A stretch of 64,000 bases of DNA from Ruegeria haliotis (GTDB taxonomy: Bacteria; Pseudomonadota; Alphaproteobacteria; Rhodobacterales; Rhodobacteraceae), in the NCBI RefSeq assembly GCF_013377785.1, contig NZ_JABXWT010000005.1, positions 62,001-126,000 on the forward strand. The letters run 5' to 3'. Positions within the stretch are counted from its first letter, which is position 1. The number at the start of each line of letters is the position of its first letter. Of the stretch, positions 27,159 through 35,152 are shown in pieces. The position numbers and the translations under genes were made by a program. Below the pieces are notes generated by a model. That model was given only the letters and a program-made list of their open reading frames with translations. It ran no database searches and had not been told where the DNA came from.

Positions 27159-28370
27159 ATGACAAAATCGAACCGAACTGCCGGGATCATGACAACTGCG
27201 ATCCATGCAGGTGATCCACCGGATGCCTCGACCAATGCCTCGGCACCCCCGATTCACATGAGTTCAACTTATATCACTCAGGACCTGTCCGGCTTCTCTG
27301 CTCACGACCTGACACCGGACAGCCCTTATGCCTATTCCCGCTGGGCCAATCCGACCGTTGCCGGCCTAGAGGCTAAGATTGCCGCCCTGCAAGGGACCGA
27401 GGCCTGCCTGGCTACCGCATCTGGTATGGCCGCTGCCTCGGCAATCTTTTTTACGTTCCTGTCCGCTGGGGATCATCTGGTCGTATCTGACGTGTCATAT
27501 GCAGGTGTTGCGGAACTGGCGCGTGAAACCTTGCCTCGGATGGGTGTAGAAGTTTCGGCGGTCAACATGTCCGATCCTGCGGCTGTGGCAGACGCGATCC
27601 GTCCCAACACCTGCCTCATTCACACCGAAACGCCGGTCAATCCCATCGGCCGCCTGACTGATCTGGCCGCTATATCCAATCTGGCGCGGCGGGCCGGTGC
27701 CTTATTGAGCTGCGACGCCACTTTCGCCTCGCCTCTTGGAATGGACGCGGTGGCTTTGGGCGTCGATCTGACGATGCACTCAATCACGAAATACATCGGC
27801 GGTCATGGTGATGCGGTAGGAGGGGCGGTGGCCGGGTCCGCCAAGTTGATCTCAAAAATGCGGGCCGAGGCCGGAATTCACCACGGTGGCATACTGTCAC
27901 CGTTCAACGCCTGGCTGATCGCACGCGGTGCGACCACCTTGCCGCTGCGGATGCAAGCGCATCAGGCCGGTGCGATGGCTGTAGCGGAATGGCTTGAGGC
28001 AGACCCTCGGGTGACACAGGTTATCTACCCCGGCTTGTCATCGCACCCGCAGGCAGACCTCGCCAAGCGGCAAATGTCGAACATGTCGGGGATGATCTCG
28101 TTTCAGGTCGGCAATGCGGCAGATGGTGAACGCGTGGCCCAACAGATGATCGACAGGTTGGAGGTTATCCACTATGCGGTGTCGCTGGGCCATCATCGCA
28201 GTCTGATCTTCTGGATGGGGACAGACGGGCTGATGGAGACATCCTTCCGCTTGCAAGGCCCACAGTTGGAGGATTACCGCGCTTATGCCGGTGACGGGAT
28301 TTTCCGCCTGTCGGTCGGGTTGGAGGATGCCGAAGACCTGATTGGCGATCTGGACCGCGCACTGGGGTAA
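27159..28370 (+). CDS. PLP-dependent trans-sulfuration enzyme (cystathionine/methionine gamma-lyase type)
   Basis: A 403-residue Cys/Met-metabolism PLP enzyme. Visible parts: the N-terminal TTAIHAG, the PYAYSRWANPT segment that binds phosphate of the neighbour subunit, ETPVNP, the cofactor Lys211 in SITKYIGGHGD, and the C-terminal FRLSVGLEDAEDL. The family cleaves or forms C-S bonds of cystathionine, methionine or O-acyl-homoserine. The exact reaction is not readable from motifs. A GGGAGGAAAG ribosome site fixes the ATG at 27159. Convergent with moeB across repeat copy 2. Confidence 0.88.
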   Translation: MTKSNRTAGIMTTAIHAGDPPDASTNASAPPIHMSSTYITQDLSGFSAHDLTPDSPYAYSRWANPTVAGLEAKIAALQGTEACLATASGMAAASAIFFTFLSAGDHLVVSDVSYAGVAELARETLPRMGVEVSAVNMSDPAAVADAIRPNTCLIHTETPVNPIGRLTDLAAISNLARRAGALLSCDATFASPLGMDAVALGVDLTMHSITKYIGGHGDAVGGAVAGSAKLISKMRAEAGIHHGGILSPFNAWLIARGATTLPLRMQAHQAGAMAVAEWLEADPRVTQVIYPGLSSHPQADLAKRQMSNMSGMISFQVGNAADGERVAQQMIDRLEVIHYAVSLGHHRSLIFWMGTDGLMETSFRLQGPQLEDYRAYAGDGIFRLSVGLEDAEDLIGDLDRALG

Positions 28371-28378
28371 CAGAAGCA

Positions 28379-28459
28379 CTCCCGCCCCCGCAGCGCGCAT
28401 CAGAGATGCGCCTTGGCGGGGTTGGGCCGGGCCACGCGCCTAGGCGCGCGGCGATTGGA
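28379..28459. repeat. Palindromic intergenic repeat, copy 2
   Basis: Shares with the minus strand of 17325-17452, in the same order, CTCCCGCCCC, GCATCAGAGATGC, TTGGGCC-GGC and ACGCGCC followed by a GC hairpin (here GCGCGCCTAGGCGCGC-like, 28434-28450). It again lies between the 3' ends of convergent genes and probably terminates both. Confidence 0.65.
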
Positions 28460-28460
28460 C

Positions 28461-29510
28461 CTATGACCCTGCCTCTGCACAGATCGGGCAATCGGGACGC
28501 TTGGACAAAGTGATTTTACGGCTTTCTCCGTACAACGCATCATAGATCAGCATCTCGCCCCGCAACGCCATTCCAGCGCCCGTTATGATCTTGATCGCCT
28601 CAACCGCCATCATCGACCCGACGACCCCTGGCAATGGCCCGACCACCCCGGCCTCGGAACAAGAAGGGGCCAGCCCGTCGGCTGGCGCTTCTGGGAAGAT
28701 ACACTGATAACACGGGCTGCCATTGGCCGGATCGAAGACGCTCAGCTGTCCTTCCCATTGCGACAGCGCGCCTGAAATCAGCGGTTTACCCAGAGCGACT
28801 GCAGTCCGGTTGGCCAAATAACGGCTGTCGAAATTATCGGTGCCATCGAGGATCAGATCAAAGTCTGCAAACAGATCCAACGCAATCTCATCATTGAGAC
28901 GGCGTTGGTAGGGCAAAACCTTAATATTCGGGTTTTGCGCCTCCATCGCCTGTTGGGCGGAAAAGATCTTAGGCATACCGATATCGGCATCGCGATGAAT
29001 GACCTGTCGCTGCAGGTTGGCATTTTCGACCACGTCATCGTCGATCACACCGATCGTGCCGACGCCCGCAGCAGCCAGATACTGCAGTGCGGGCGCACCC
29101 AAGCCCCCTGCACCAATCACCAGTACACGGGCTTGTTTGAGTTTCTTTTGTCCCGGGCCACCCAATTCGCGCAGAACGATATGACGGGCATAGCGTTCCA
29201 GTTCAGTTTCACTGAAACGGTCGGACGGCATCGCGGACTCCTGCTCTGGGGTTGGCATGGCGCGCTTTCGCAGCGCTTTCAGGACTGTGCCATACAGCAA
29301 AACCAAAGCTGCGAAACCCGCAAGGATCAGCCACATCGCCGCAGAACCACCCGTTGCCTGGCGCAATGGGTTTCCGTCGGGCAGGATAAGATGCGCAGTG
29401 ATGACCCCGATCAACAGCATGCCGACCGAAACCATGCGGGCCGTGCGGGACACGCCTGCCAGATAGCCAATCCCCCACAACCCGGCGGCCAGGATCAGAA
29501 CCAGCAGCAT
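28461..29510 (-). CDS. moeB: Membrane-anchored MoeB/ThiF-type adenylyltransferase
   Basis: A 349-residue protein in two parts. Residues 1-80 hold about three transmembrane helices. From about residue 100 it is a complete E1-like enzyme: RYARHIVLRELGGPGQ, the ATP loop VIGAGGLGAPALQYLAAAG, DDDVVENANLQRQ, and a zinc site formed by CYQC and CPIC. This family adenylates the C-terminal Gly-Gly of MoaD or ThiS for molybdopterin or thiamine sulfur transfer. The N-terminal anchor is an addition to the classic soluble enzyme. Its ATG shares one base with the dut stop (TGATG), so the pair is coupled. No moaD or thiS lies nearby. Confidence 0.9.
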   Translation of the reverse strand: MLLVLILAAGLWGIGYLAGVSRTARMVSVGMLLIGVITAHLILPDGNPLRQATGGSAAMWLILAGFAALVLLYGTVLKALRKRAMPTPEQESAMPSDRFSETELERYARHIVLRELGGPGQKKLKQARVLVIGAGGLGAPALQYLAAAGVGTIGVIDDDVVENANLQRQVIHRDADIGMPKIFSAQQAMEAQNPNIKVLPYQRRLNDEIALDLFADFDLILDGTDNFDSRYLANRTAVALGKPLISGALSQWEGQLSVFDPANGSPCYQCIFPEAPADGLAPSCSEAGVVGPLPGVVGSMMAVEAIKIITGAGMALRGEMLIYDALYGESRKITLSKRPDCPICAEAGS

Positions 29511-29965
29511 CAGCCTCGCCCGGTCGAGCCAAAGCCACCGACCCCGCGTTCGGTTTCACCGAGCGCGTCAACCGCTTCAAACACCGCCTGCACGACAGGC
29601 GCGACCACCAGTTGCGCGATACGTTCGCCGTGAGTGACTTCGAACGACTCCTGCCCCGCATTCATCACGATCACACCAAGCGGCCCGCGATAATCACTGT
29701 CGATTGTCCCCGGCGTGTTGGGCAATGTAATCCCGTGTTTCAACGCAAGGCCCGAACGGGGGCGCACCTGAACTTCATATCCCTGAGGAATTTCAATTCT
29801 GAGGCCAGTCGGCACTAGGGCGCGCTGACCTGGCTCCAGCAGGATCGGCGTGCCATCCGGCAGGTTAGCCCGGACATCCGCCCCGGCTGATCCCGGCGTC
29901 TCATAAGAAGGCAATGCCACTGACGCGTCTGCCCCCTCGTCGCGGATCACACGAATTGATACCAT
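29510..29965 (-). CDS. dut: dUTP pyrophosphatase
   Basis: A 151-residue trimeric dUTPase with all five motifs: [28 protein letters not shown] (catalytic Asp), GERIAQLVV and the C-terminal [12 protein letters not shown] arm. It hydrolyses dUTP to dUMP, keeping uracil out of DNA. ATG at 29965 starts at the conserved VSIRV strand; the longer upstream reading overlaps coaBC. It lies 31 bases after coaBC, an arrangement conserved widely (coaBC-dut). Confidence 0.96.
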   Translation of the reverse strand: MVSIRVIRDEGADASVALPSYETPGSAGADVRANLPDGTPILLEPGQRALVPTGLRIEIPQGYEVQVRPRSGLALKHGITLPNTPGTIDSDYRGPLGVIVMNAGQESFEVTHGERIAQLVVAPVVQAVFEAVDALGETERGVGGFGSTGRG

Positions 29966-29996
29966 CACTGCACCTCTTATCTTGAACTGTTCTGCG

Positions 29997-31193
29997 TCAA
30001 TCGGCCAGAGCGTCGGCGATTTTCTGCGCCAATCGGTCCGCCACCATATCCTTGTCCATGCGTGGCCATTCATCGACCCCATCATCCGAGATCAGAACCA
30101 CCGCATTTTCGGATCCGCCCATGATGCCGGTCTTTGGGCTAACATCATTGGCCACGATCCAGTCGCACCCTTTACGCGCCCGCTTGGCAGTCGCGTTTTC
30201 GACGACATCGTTCGTCTCGGCAGCAAATCCGACAACTAACGCGGGACGACCTGCTTCCAAGCGTGACACCCGTTTCAGAATGTCTGGGTTTTCCGAAAAC
30301 TCCAACGAAGGCAACCCATCATGGCTTTTCTTCAGCTTGCGATCCGACGCCGTGGCCACCCGCCAGTCAGCCACGGCCGCAGCAAACACACCCGCATCAA
30401 CAGGCAGGGCCGCATCCACCGCATCCGACATCTGCTGCGCTGTTTCAACGCGAACAACCTGCACTCCTGCGGGTGGAGGTACATCAGCGGGGCCGGTGAC
30501 AAAGACCACCTCGGCGCCCAACGCGGACAATGCGCGCGCAACGGCTGCACCCTGCGCGCCCGACGACCGATTGGCGATATAGCGCACGGGATCAATTGGT
30601 TCATGCGTCGGGCCGGATGTGACCAGAATGCGCTTGCCCCTGAGTGGTCCATCTGCCAGTTGCGTCCCAATCGCGGCGACTATTTCCAATGGTTCCGACA
30701 TACGGCCGGGGCCGAATTCTCCGCAGGCCATGTCGCCTTCATTCGGACCGACAAATCGTATGCCGTCTGCTTGTAACTGCTTGAGATTGCGCTGAGTCGC
30801 AGGATGATCCCACATGCGCACGTTCATCGCCGGGGCGCACAGTACGGGCGTGTCGGTTGCCATCAACAATGTCGAAGCCAAATCATTGGCCAGCCCACCC
30901 ACCATCTTGCCCATCAGGTCTGCCGTTGCGGGGGCCAAGACGATCAGATCTGCAGAGCGGGACAGTTGGATATGACCCATCTCGGCCTCATCCGTCAGAT
31001 CAAACAGATCGCGATAAGCCTTCTCTCCCGCCAATGCAGAAACCGATAGCGGTGTCACGAATTCCTCTGCCGCGCGGGTCAGAACCGGTGTCACGGAGGC
31101 GCCGCGTTCCTTCAGCCGCCGGATCAGATCCAGCGACTTGTAGGCCGCGATCCCTCCGCCAATGATCAGCAGAATGCGTTTGGATGCCAGCAT
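29997..31193 (-). CDS. coaBC: Bifunctional phosphopantothenoylcysteine decarboxylase/synthetase
   Basis: A 398-residue fusion. The N-terminal flavin domain CoaC (residues 1 to about 180) has the GGGIAAYK start, the [15 protein letters not shown] segment and [12 protein letters not shown]. The C-terminal CoaB domain starts at [21 protein letters not shown] and includes the Lys-rich loop ASDRKLKK and GFAAETND. Together they convert 4'-phosphopantothenate and cysteine to 4'-phosphopantetheine in CoA synthesis. First gene of the coaBC-dut-moeB run. Confidence 0.96.
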   Translation of the reverse strand: MLASKRILLIIGGGIAAYKSLDLIRRLKERGASVTPVLTRAAEEFVTPLSVSALAGEKAYRDLFDLTDEAEMGHIQLSRSADLIVLAPATADLMGKMVGGLANDLASTLLMATDTPVLCAPAMNVRMWDHPATQRNLKQLQADGIRFVGPNEGDMACGEFGPGRMSEPLEIVAAIGTQLADGPLRGKRILVTSGPTHEPIDPVRYIANRSSGAQGAAVARALSALGAEVVFVTGPADVPPPAGVQVVRVETAQQMSDAVDAALPVDAGVFAAAVADWRVATASDRKLKKSHDGLPSLEFSENPDILKRVSRLEAGRPALVVGFAAETNDVVENATAKRARKGCDWIVANDVSPKTGIMGGSENAVVLISDDGVDEWPRMDKDMVADRLAQKIADALAD

Positions 31194-31256
31194 GCTCAGC
31201 CCTTCCCGTCCCGGTCGGTCCTGACATTAGGCAAGGCCACCGGGTAGTTCCAGCGG

Positions 31257-32081
31257 TTAATTCTGCGTCTCAAAGGCTTTGCAGGGGTCTTCGCGGTCAA
31301 CACTGGGGCTGTCGATCACAGCATCGAACGCGCCATCCACGATGCCGTCCTCAGACTGACCCAGCACATAAACCTTCAACCCCGGCTGCAGACGAGACAA
31401 AAACGTCGGAATGCCGCGATCCTTGCGAGCGTGACCATTGCCGGTGATCACGGCAACCGGTCCACCTGTTTCCTCCATCGCTCGTAACACCGCCCGCGCC
31501 AGTACCGCATCGCGCAGGCGCTGAATGGCAACCAATTGTGGTAAAGCCTCGGCAGGGATTGCATTGCAATGAGCGGCAAATTGGTCCGCCTCACGCGCAG
31601 TCTGATCATCCTGCGACAATGGCACCGTCAGCCCAAAGCGTGCCGCATCTGCACCCAGCGCCGTGGCCGCGCCACGCTTCATCGCCGCACGTGCTGCGGT
31701 GCGCGGAACCATGGCGCCATAGACCGGTGCGTCCGAGGCCTCAAACACGGGGTAATACATACTCAGCGGTGGCCAGCCTGTTTCGGCCCATTGCAGAATT
31801 CGGCCAAGTTCTTCAGGATCAGATGCTGCCGTTTGCGCCAGGCGTTGCGCCCCTTCTTCTGTCACCATTTCCCAGACAACGGCAGACGGTTTGACAGCTT
31901 CAATCCCTTCGGTCTGCACTTGATGGTGTCGGGGGTTGTCATGAACTTCGCCAAGAATCACAACGTCGGCGGATTGCATCGATGCAATCACATCATCGGG
32001 GATCAAGTCTTGGGTTAAGCCCGGACGCGCCGCGGCGACCGTAACTGACAGTGCACAAACCAGAATCGCAAGGTGTTTCAT
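31257..32081 (-). CDS. ChaN-family (DUF399) exported protein
   Basis: A 274-residue protein with a signal peptide (about residues 1-22) and the ChaN-type core: VVILGEVHDNPRHHQ near residue 40, VVWEMVTEEGAQRL, and ITGNGHARKDRGIP toward the end. Characterised ChaN proteins bind haem at the membrane. There is no lipobox Cys, so it is probably periplasmic rather than a lipoprotein. Its start codon overlaps the rpoH-II stop by 4 bases, so it should be made together with that stress sigma factor, linking it to oxidative or haem stress by inference. Confidence 0.85.
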   Translation of the reverse strand: MKHLAILVCALSVTVAAARPGLTQDLIPDDVIASMQSADVVILGEVHDNPRHHQVQTEGIEAVKPSAVVWEMVTEEGAQRLAQTAASDPEELGRILQWAETGWPPLSMYYPVFEASDAPVYGAMVPRTAARAAMKRGAATALGADAARFGLTVPLSQDDQTAREADQFAAHCNAIPAEALPQLVAIQRLRDAVLARAVLRAMEETGGPVAVITGNGHARKDRGIPTFLSRLQPGLKVYVLGQSEDGIVDGAFDAVIDSPSVDREDPCKAFETQN

Positions 32082-32956
32082 GCGATGAACTGTTGCACCT
32101 CGCGCGACTGAGCTTCAAGGTTCTTGCGCATTTTCCCGAAAGCTGCGGCCTCAAGCTGACGCACGCGTTCCTTCGACAAGCCCAACTCACCACCCAGACT
32201 TTCAAGCGTTCGCGCGGGTTCGCGCAGTTTGCGTTCGCGCACAATGAAACGCTCGCGATCATTCAACGACTGCATCGCGGTCAACAGCCACTCGCGCAGC
32301 TGTTCGGTGTCGTGACGGTGTTCTACCGCTTCGGCCGCCTGTTCGCGGTCATCCTCAAGCGCATCAATCCATTCGCGACCGTCCTCATCCGCCGACTGCA
32401 CCGCATTGAGCGAAAAATCCGAACCAGACAATCGGCCTTCCATCATTTCGACGTCGCGCAACGGCACCCCGATCTCGGTTGCGATCTTCTGATGCAACTG
32501 ATGACGGTCCAGTTCCAGACCGTCAGTAGCAGCCTCACGTTCCAATCGGGCCTGCACCCGGCGCATATTGAAGAAAAGCGATTTCTGGGATGACGTGGAC
32601 CCCGTTCGCACCATCGACCAGTTGCGCATCACGTAATCCTGAATGCTGGCCTTGATCCACCAGACTGCGTAGGTCGAAAACCGCACGCCGCGATCGGGGT
32701 CGAACTTGTCTGCCGCTTTCATCAGCCCAAGCCCCGCCTCCTGGATCAGATCATTCATCGGCGCGCCGTATCGCTTGAACTTTGCCGCCATCGAGATAGC
32801 TAAGCGCATATAGGCAGTGATCAGACGGTGCAGAGCCTTTTCGTCCCTGTCATCCCGCCAGGCGTAAGCCAGTCGCAATTCAGTCTCGGCATCCAGCAAC
32901 TCGGCCTTCATCGCTTGCCGGGACATCGAAAAGTCAGTCGCGTTGTCCAGTGCCAT
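32078..32956 (-). CDS. rpoH2: RNA polymerase sigma factor, RpoH-II type
   Basis: A 292-residue group 3 sigma factor. Region 2 includes MRLAISMAAKFKRYGAPMNDLIQEAGLGLMKAADKFDP and YAVWWIKASIQDYV; the RpoH-box variant SSQKSLFFNMRR follows. Region 4 ends with ESLGGELGLSKERVRQLEAAA. In Rhodobacter the second RpoH drives singlet-oxygen and methylglyoxal stress genes and is itself controlled by the ECF factor RpoE. A matching RpoE-like promoter is visible upstream. It is coupled to the ChaN-like gene and diverges from cobU. Confidence 0.93.
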   Translation of the reverse strand: MALDNATDFSMSRQAMKAELLDAETELRLAYAWRDDRDEKALHRLITAYMRLAISMAAKFKRYGAPMNDLIQEAGLGLMKAADKFDPDRGVRFSTYAVWWIKASIQDYVMRNWSMVRTGSTSSQKSLFFNMRRVQARLEREAATDGLELDRHQLHQKIATEIGVPLRDVEMMEGRLSGSDFSLNAVQSADEDGREWIDALEDDREQAAEAVEHRHDTEQLREWLLTAMQSLNDRERFIVRERKLREPARTLESLGGELGLSKERVRQLEAAAFGKMRKNLEAQSREVQQFIA

Positions 32957-33010
32957 GAAACTCTCCCCTTTTTCGCAGGCGCGGGCCGGGCTTGCCTTGC
33001 CGACCTAGGG

Positions 33011-33040
33011 TCGATACGCAGAGCAAAACCAGTTGGATCA
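33011..33040 (-). promoter_or_regulatory. RpoE (ECF11)-type promoter of rpoH2
   Basis: On the minus strand TGATCC (33040-33035), an 18-base spacer and TATCGA (33016-33011), about 55 bases before the rpoH2 start. Rhodobacter RpoE promoters have TGATC and a TA-rich -10 at this spacing. Confidence 0.65.
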
Positions 33041-33057
33041 CCTGAAAGGTAAGAACA

Positions 33058-33579
33058 GTGTATCCCGATTTAACCTTTGTGTTGGGTGGGGCGGCGTCCG
33101 GCAAGTCGGCATACGCCGAACAACTGATTGTTTCATCAGGGAAAAACCGCGTTTACCTTGCGACATCACAAGTGTTTGATGATGAGATGGGCCAGAAGGT
33201 TCAACGCCATGTATCGCAACGCGGTGAAGGTTGGGACACCATCGAGGCGCCCTTTGACCTTGCCCCCGTTCTGGCTAATCTGAACCCGAACCAGATCTGT
33301 CTGATTGACTGTGCCACCATGTGGCTCAGCAACCAGCTGCTGGCAGAAAACGATCTGGAACAGGCGCAATCTGTTTTGCTGGATGCGCTGCGAACCTGCC
33401 CAGCGCAGATCGTTATTGTATCCAACGAGGTCGGTCATGGAATCGTCCCCGAAAACCCCCTGGCCCGCCGTTTCCGCGAGGCGCAGGGGCGGTTGAACAT
33501 TGCGCTGGCCGCACAGGCGGATCTGGTCGTTCAGGTGACTGCCGGATTGCCACTGGTTCTGAAGGGGCAGTTGCCATGA
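33058..33579 (+). CDS. cobU: Adenosylcobinamide kinase / adenosylcobinamide-phosphate guanylyltransferase
   Basis: A 173-residue P-loop enzyme: LGGAASGKSAYAE near residues 9-21, an EAPFDL segment, and C-terminal NEVGHGIVPENPLARRFREAQGRLN, all hallmarks of CobU/CobP. It phosphorylates adenosylcobinamide and adds GMP in lower-ligand assembly of B12. The start is GTG at 33058 behind AAAGGT. The stop overlaps the next gene's ATG by 4 bases. No B12 riboswitch fits in the 101-base gap to rpoH2. Confidence 0.94.
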   Translation: MYPDLTFVLGGAASGKSAYAEQLIVSSGKNRVYLATSQVFDDEMGQKVQRHVSQRGEGWDTIEAPFDLAPVLANLNPNQICLIDCATMWLSNQLLAENDLEQAQSVLLDALRTCPAQIVIVSNEVGHGIVPENPLARRFREAQGRLNIALAAQADLVVQVTAGLPLVLKGQLP

Positions 33580-34154
33580 CGCGGCTACACTTGGTCCGCC
33601 ATGGTCCAACCCATGCCAAGACCATGGTTGGCTGGTCTGACTTACCGGCTGATCTGAGCGATCATGCCGCCATCGCACGATTGCAAGACCATCTGCCGCA
33701 TGACGCGATCATTGTATCCTCGGATCTTTCACGTGCGATTGACACGGCCTCGGCGATACAGGGCCCTCGCCTCCGGCTGCCGCACCACCCTGATCTGCGC
33801 GAGATCAACTTTGGCCGCTGGGAACTGCGCGGTTTCGCAGAAATCGAGGCCGAAGACCCCGATCTTGCCTTTGCGTATTGGGACAATCCCGGCGACGTTC
33901 GTCCCCCACAGGGTGAGAGCTGGAATGAGGTACGAGCGCGAGTGGATTCCACAATCGACGCCCTGATGTCCAATCACCCCAGCGCTGATTTGGTTGTCGT
34001 GGCACATTTCGGCGTGATCCTGACCCAGGTTCAAAGAGCCCTTGATCTAGATGCGCAACAGGCACTCTCGCACCGGATCGACAATCTGTCCGTCACCGAA
34101 GTAACGCATGACGGCATCAGGTGGTCGGTGGGCAAGATCAATCACCTCCCGTGA
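33576..34154 (+). CDS. Histidine phosphatase family protein (CobC-like)
   Basis: A 192-residue phosphoglycerate-mutase-fold enzyme: LVRHGPT near residue 6 holds the phospho-accepting His, SSDLSRAIDTA the second Arg, LREINFGRWE the catalytic Glu and VVAHFGVI the second His. ATG at 33576 overlaps the cobU stop. The coupling suggests alpha-ribazole-5'-phosphate phosphatase in B12 synthesis; the family is broad and the substrate is inferred from context. Confidence 0.88.
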   Translation: MTRLHLVRHGPTHAKTMVGWSDLPADLSDHAAIARLQDHLPHDAIIVSSDLSRAIDTASAIQGPRLRLPHHPDLREINFGRWELRGFAEIEAEDPDLAFAYWDNPGDVRPPQGESWNEVRARVDSTIDALMSNHPSADLVVVAHFGVILTQVQRALDLDAQQALSHRIDNLSVTEVTHDGIRWSVGKINHLP

Positions 34155-34212
34155 TCAGGCGGCGCACAATTCACTGATTTACGGATGTCCTAACCTGCGC
34201 CATCGTCTGGTC

Positions 34213-35097
34213 ATGACTTATGATTTGTTCATCGGCGACCGCTTGTTTTCCAGTTGGTCCCTGCGTGGTTGGCTGATGCTGGAAAAGTTCGGCCTGCCCT
34301 ATCGAAGCCATATGATCGGGCTGTATTCCGGCACTATGGCCAGTGACATGCAACCGCTCGCCCCTGCGCGGCTGGTTCCCGCCCTGCGCCTGCCCGAAGG
34401 CACGGTCGTAGGTGAAAGCCTCGCCTTGGCCGAGACCCTGGCCGAACGTCACCCCGAGGCTGGATTGTGGCCACAAGACCCGGCCGCAAGGGCAACGGCA
34501 CGGTGGCTGTGTGCCGAGATGGTTGCCGGGTTCAGCGCCTTGCGCGGCCAATGCGCCATGCAGTTGCTCCATGCGTGGCAGGGGTTCGCCCCATCGGCGG
34601 ATACGTTGTCCGACATCGCACGTGTCGAATCGCTTTGGGCGCACGCACGCCGCATCTCTGGTGCAACGGATGGCCCGTTGTTTGGTGCCTACTCACTGGC
34701 GGATGTATTTTACACCCCGGTGGCCGCCCGGATCATCAGTTATGGCCTGCCTGTATCCGAAGCCAATTATGCCTATTGTCTGGAACTGCTGTCCGATACC
34801 TCTGTCCGGCAATGGCGCGCGATGGGAATGACCGTTCACTATGACCCGTTTCCCTATCCGCAAAACTTGACGGCAACCCCTTGGCCAATCGGAGCAGTGT
34901 CCCACGCCGAACCTGTCGAAGGTGGTCCATCACGCAATGCGGCGTGTCCATACTCCGGCAAACCAGTGAGCGATTATCTGGACTTGGACGGACAGCGCTG
35001 GGGCTTTTGCAACCCGTTCTGCCGCGACAAAACGGCAGCAGACCCCGAAGCCTGGCCCAAATTCACAGCCATGGTCAGCGGCGTTAACGATTCTTAA
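34213..35097 (+). CDS. Glutathione S-transferase with C-terminal Cys-rich domain
   Basis: A 294-residue two-part protein. Residues 1 to about 225 are a GST: thioredoxin-like start with SSWSLRGWLMLEKFG (Ser in the active loop), then VPALRLPEGTVVGESLALAETL and an all-helical domain. Residues about 240-290 form a second small domain with Cys-Pro-Tyr-Ser-Gly-x-Pro and, 20 residues on, Phe-Cys-Asn-Pro-Phe-Cys, resembling a YHS/TRASH-like metal knuckle. Glutathione conjugation is expected, with the tail perhaps binding a metal. ATG at 34213 begins the first strand. Single gene, 47 bases before comM. Confidence 0.85.
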   Translation: MTYDLFIGDRLFSSWSLRGWLMLEKFGLPYRSHMIGLYSGTMASDMQPLAPARLVPALRLPEGTVVGESLALAETLAERHPEAGLWPQDPAARATARWLCAEMVAGFSALRGQCAMQLLHAWQGFAPSADTLSDIARVESLWAHARRISGATDGPLFGAYSLADVFYTPVAARIISYGLPVSEANYAYCLELLSDTSVRQWRAMGMTVHYDPFPYPQNLTATPWPIGAVSHAEPVEGGPSRNAACPYSGKPVSDYLDLDGQRWGFCNPFCRDKTAADPEAWPKFTAMVSGVNDS

Positions 35098-35100
35098 ACT

Positions 35101-35152
35101 GCAACCATGGCAGCAACGTCCTGTTAACCAAGAACAGGACTGCCATGGTTGC
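35101..35152 (+). promoter_or_regulatory. Long stem-loop enclosing the comM ribosome site and start codon
   Basis: 13 bp pair perfectly (35101-35113 with 35140-35152); after a 5-base bulge on the left, 7 more bp pair (35119-35125 with 35133-35139), with a 7-base loop. The right arm contains the AGGA ribosome site (35136-35139) and the comM ATG (35145-35147). If formed in mRNA it would block translation. Confidence 0.75.

Noticed and set aside
32957..33057. Possible B12 riboswitch before cobU
   Set aside because: The 101-base gap is too short and has no B12-box; it is taken up by the rpoH2 promoter.
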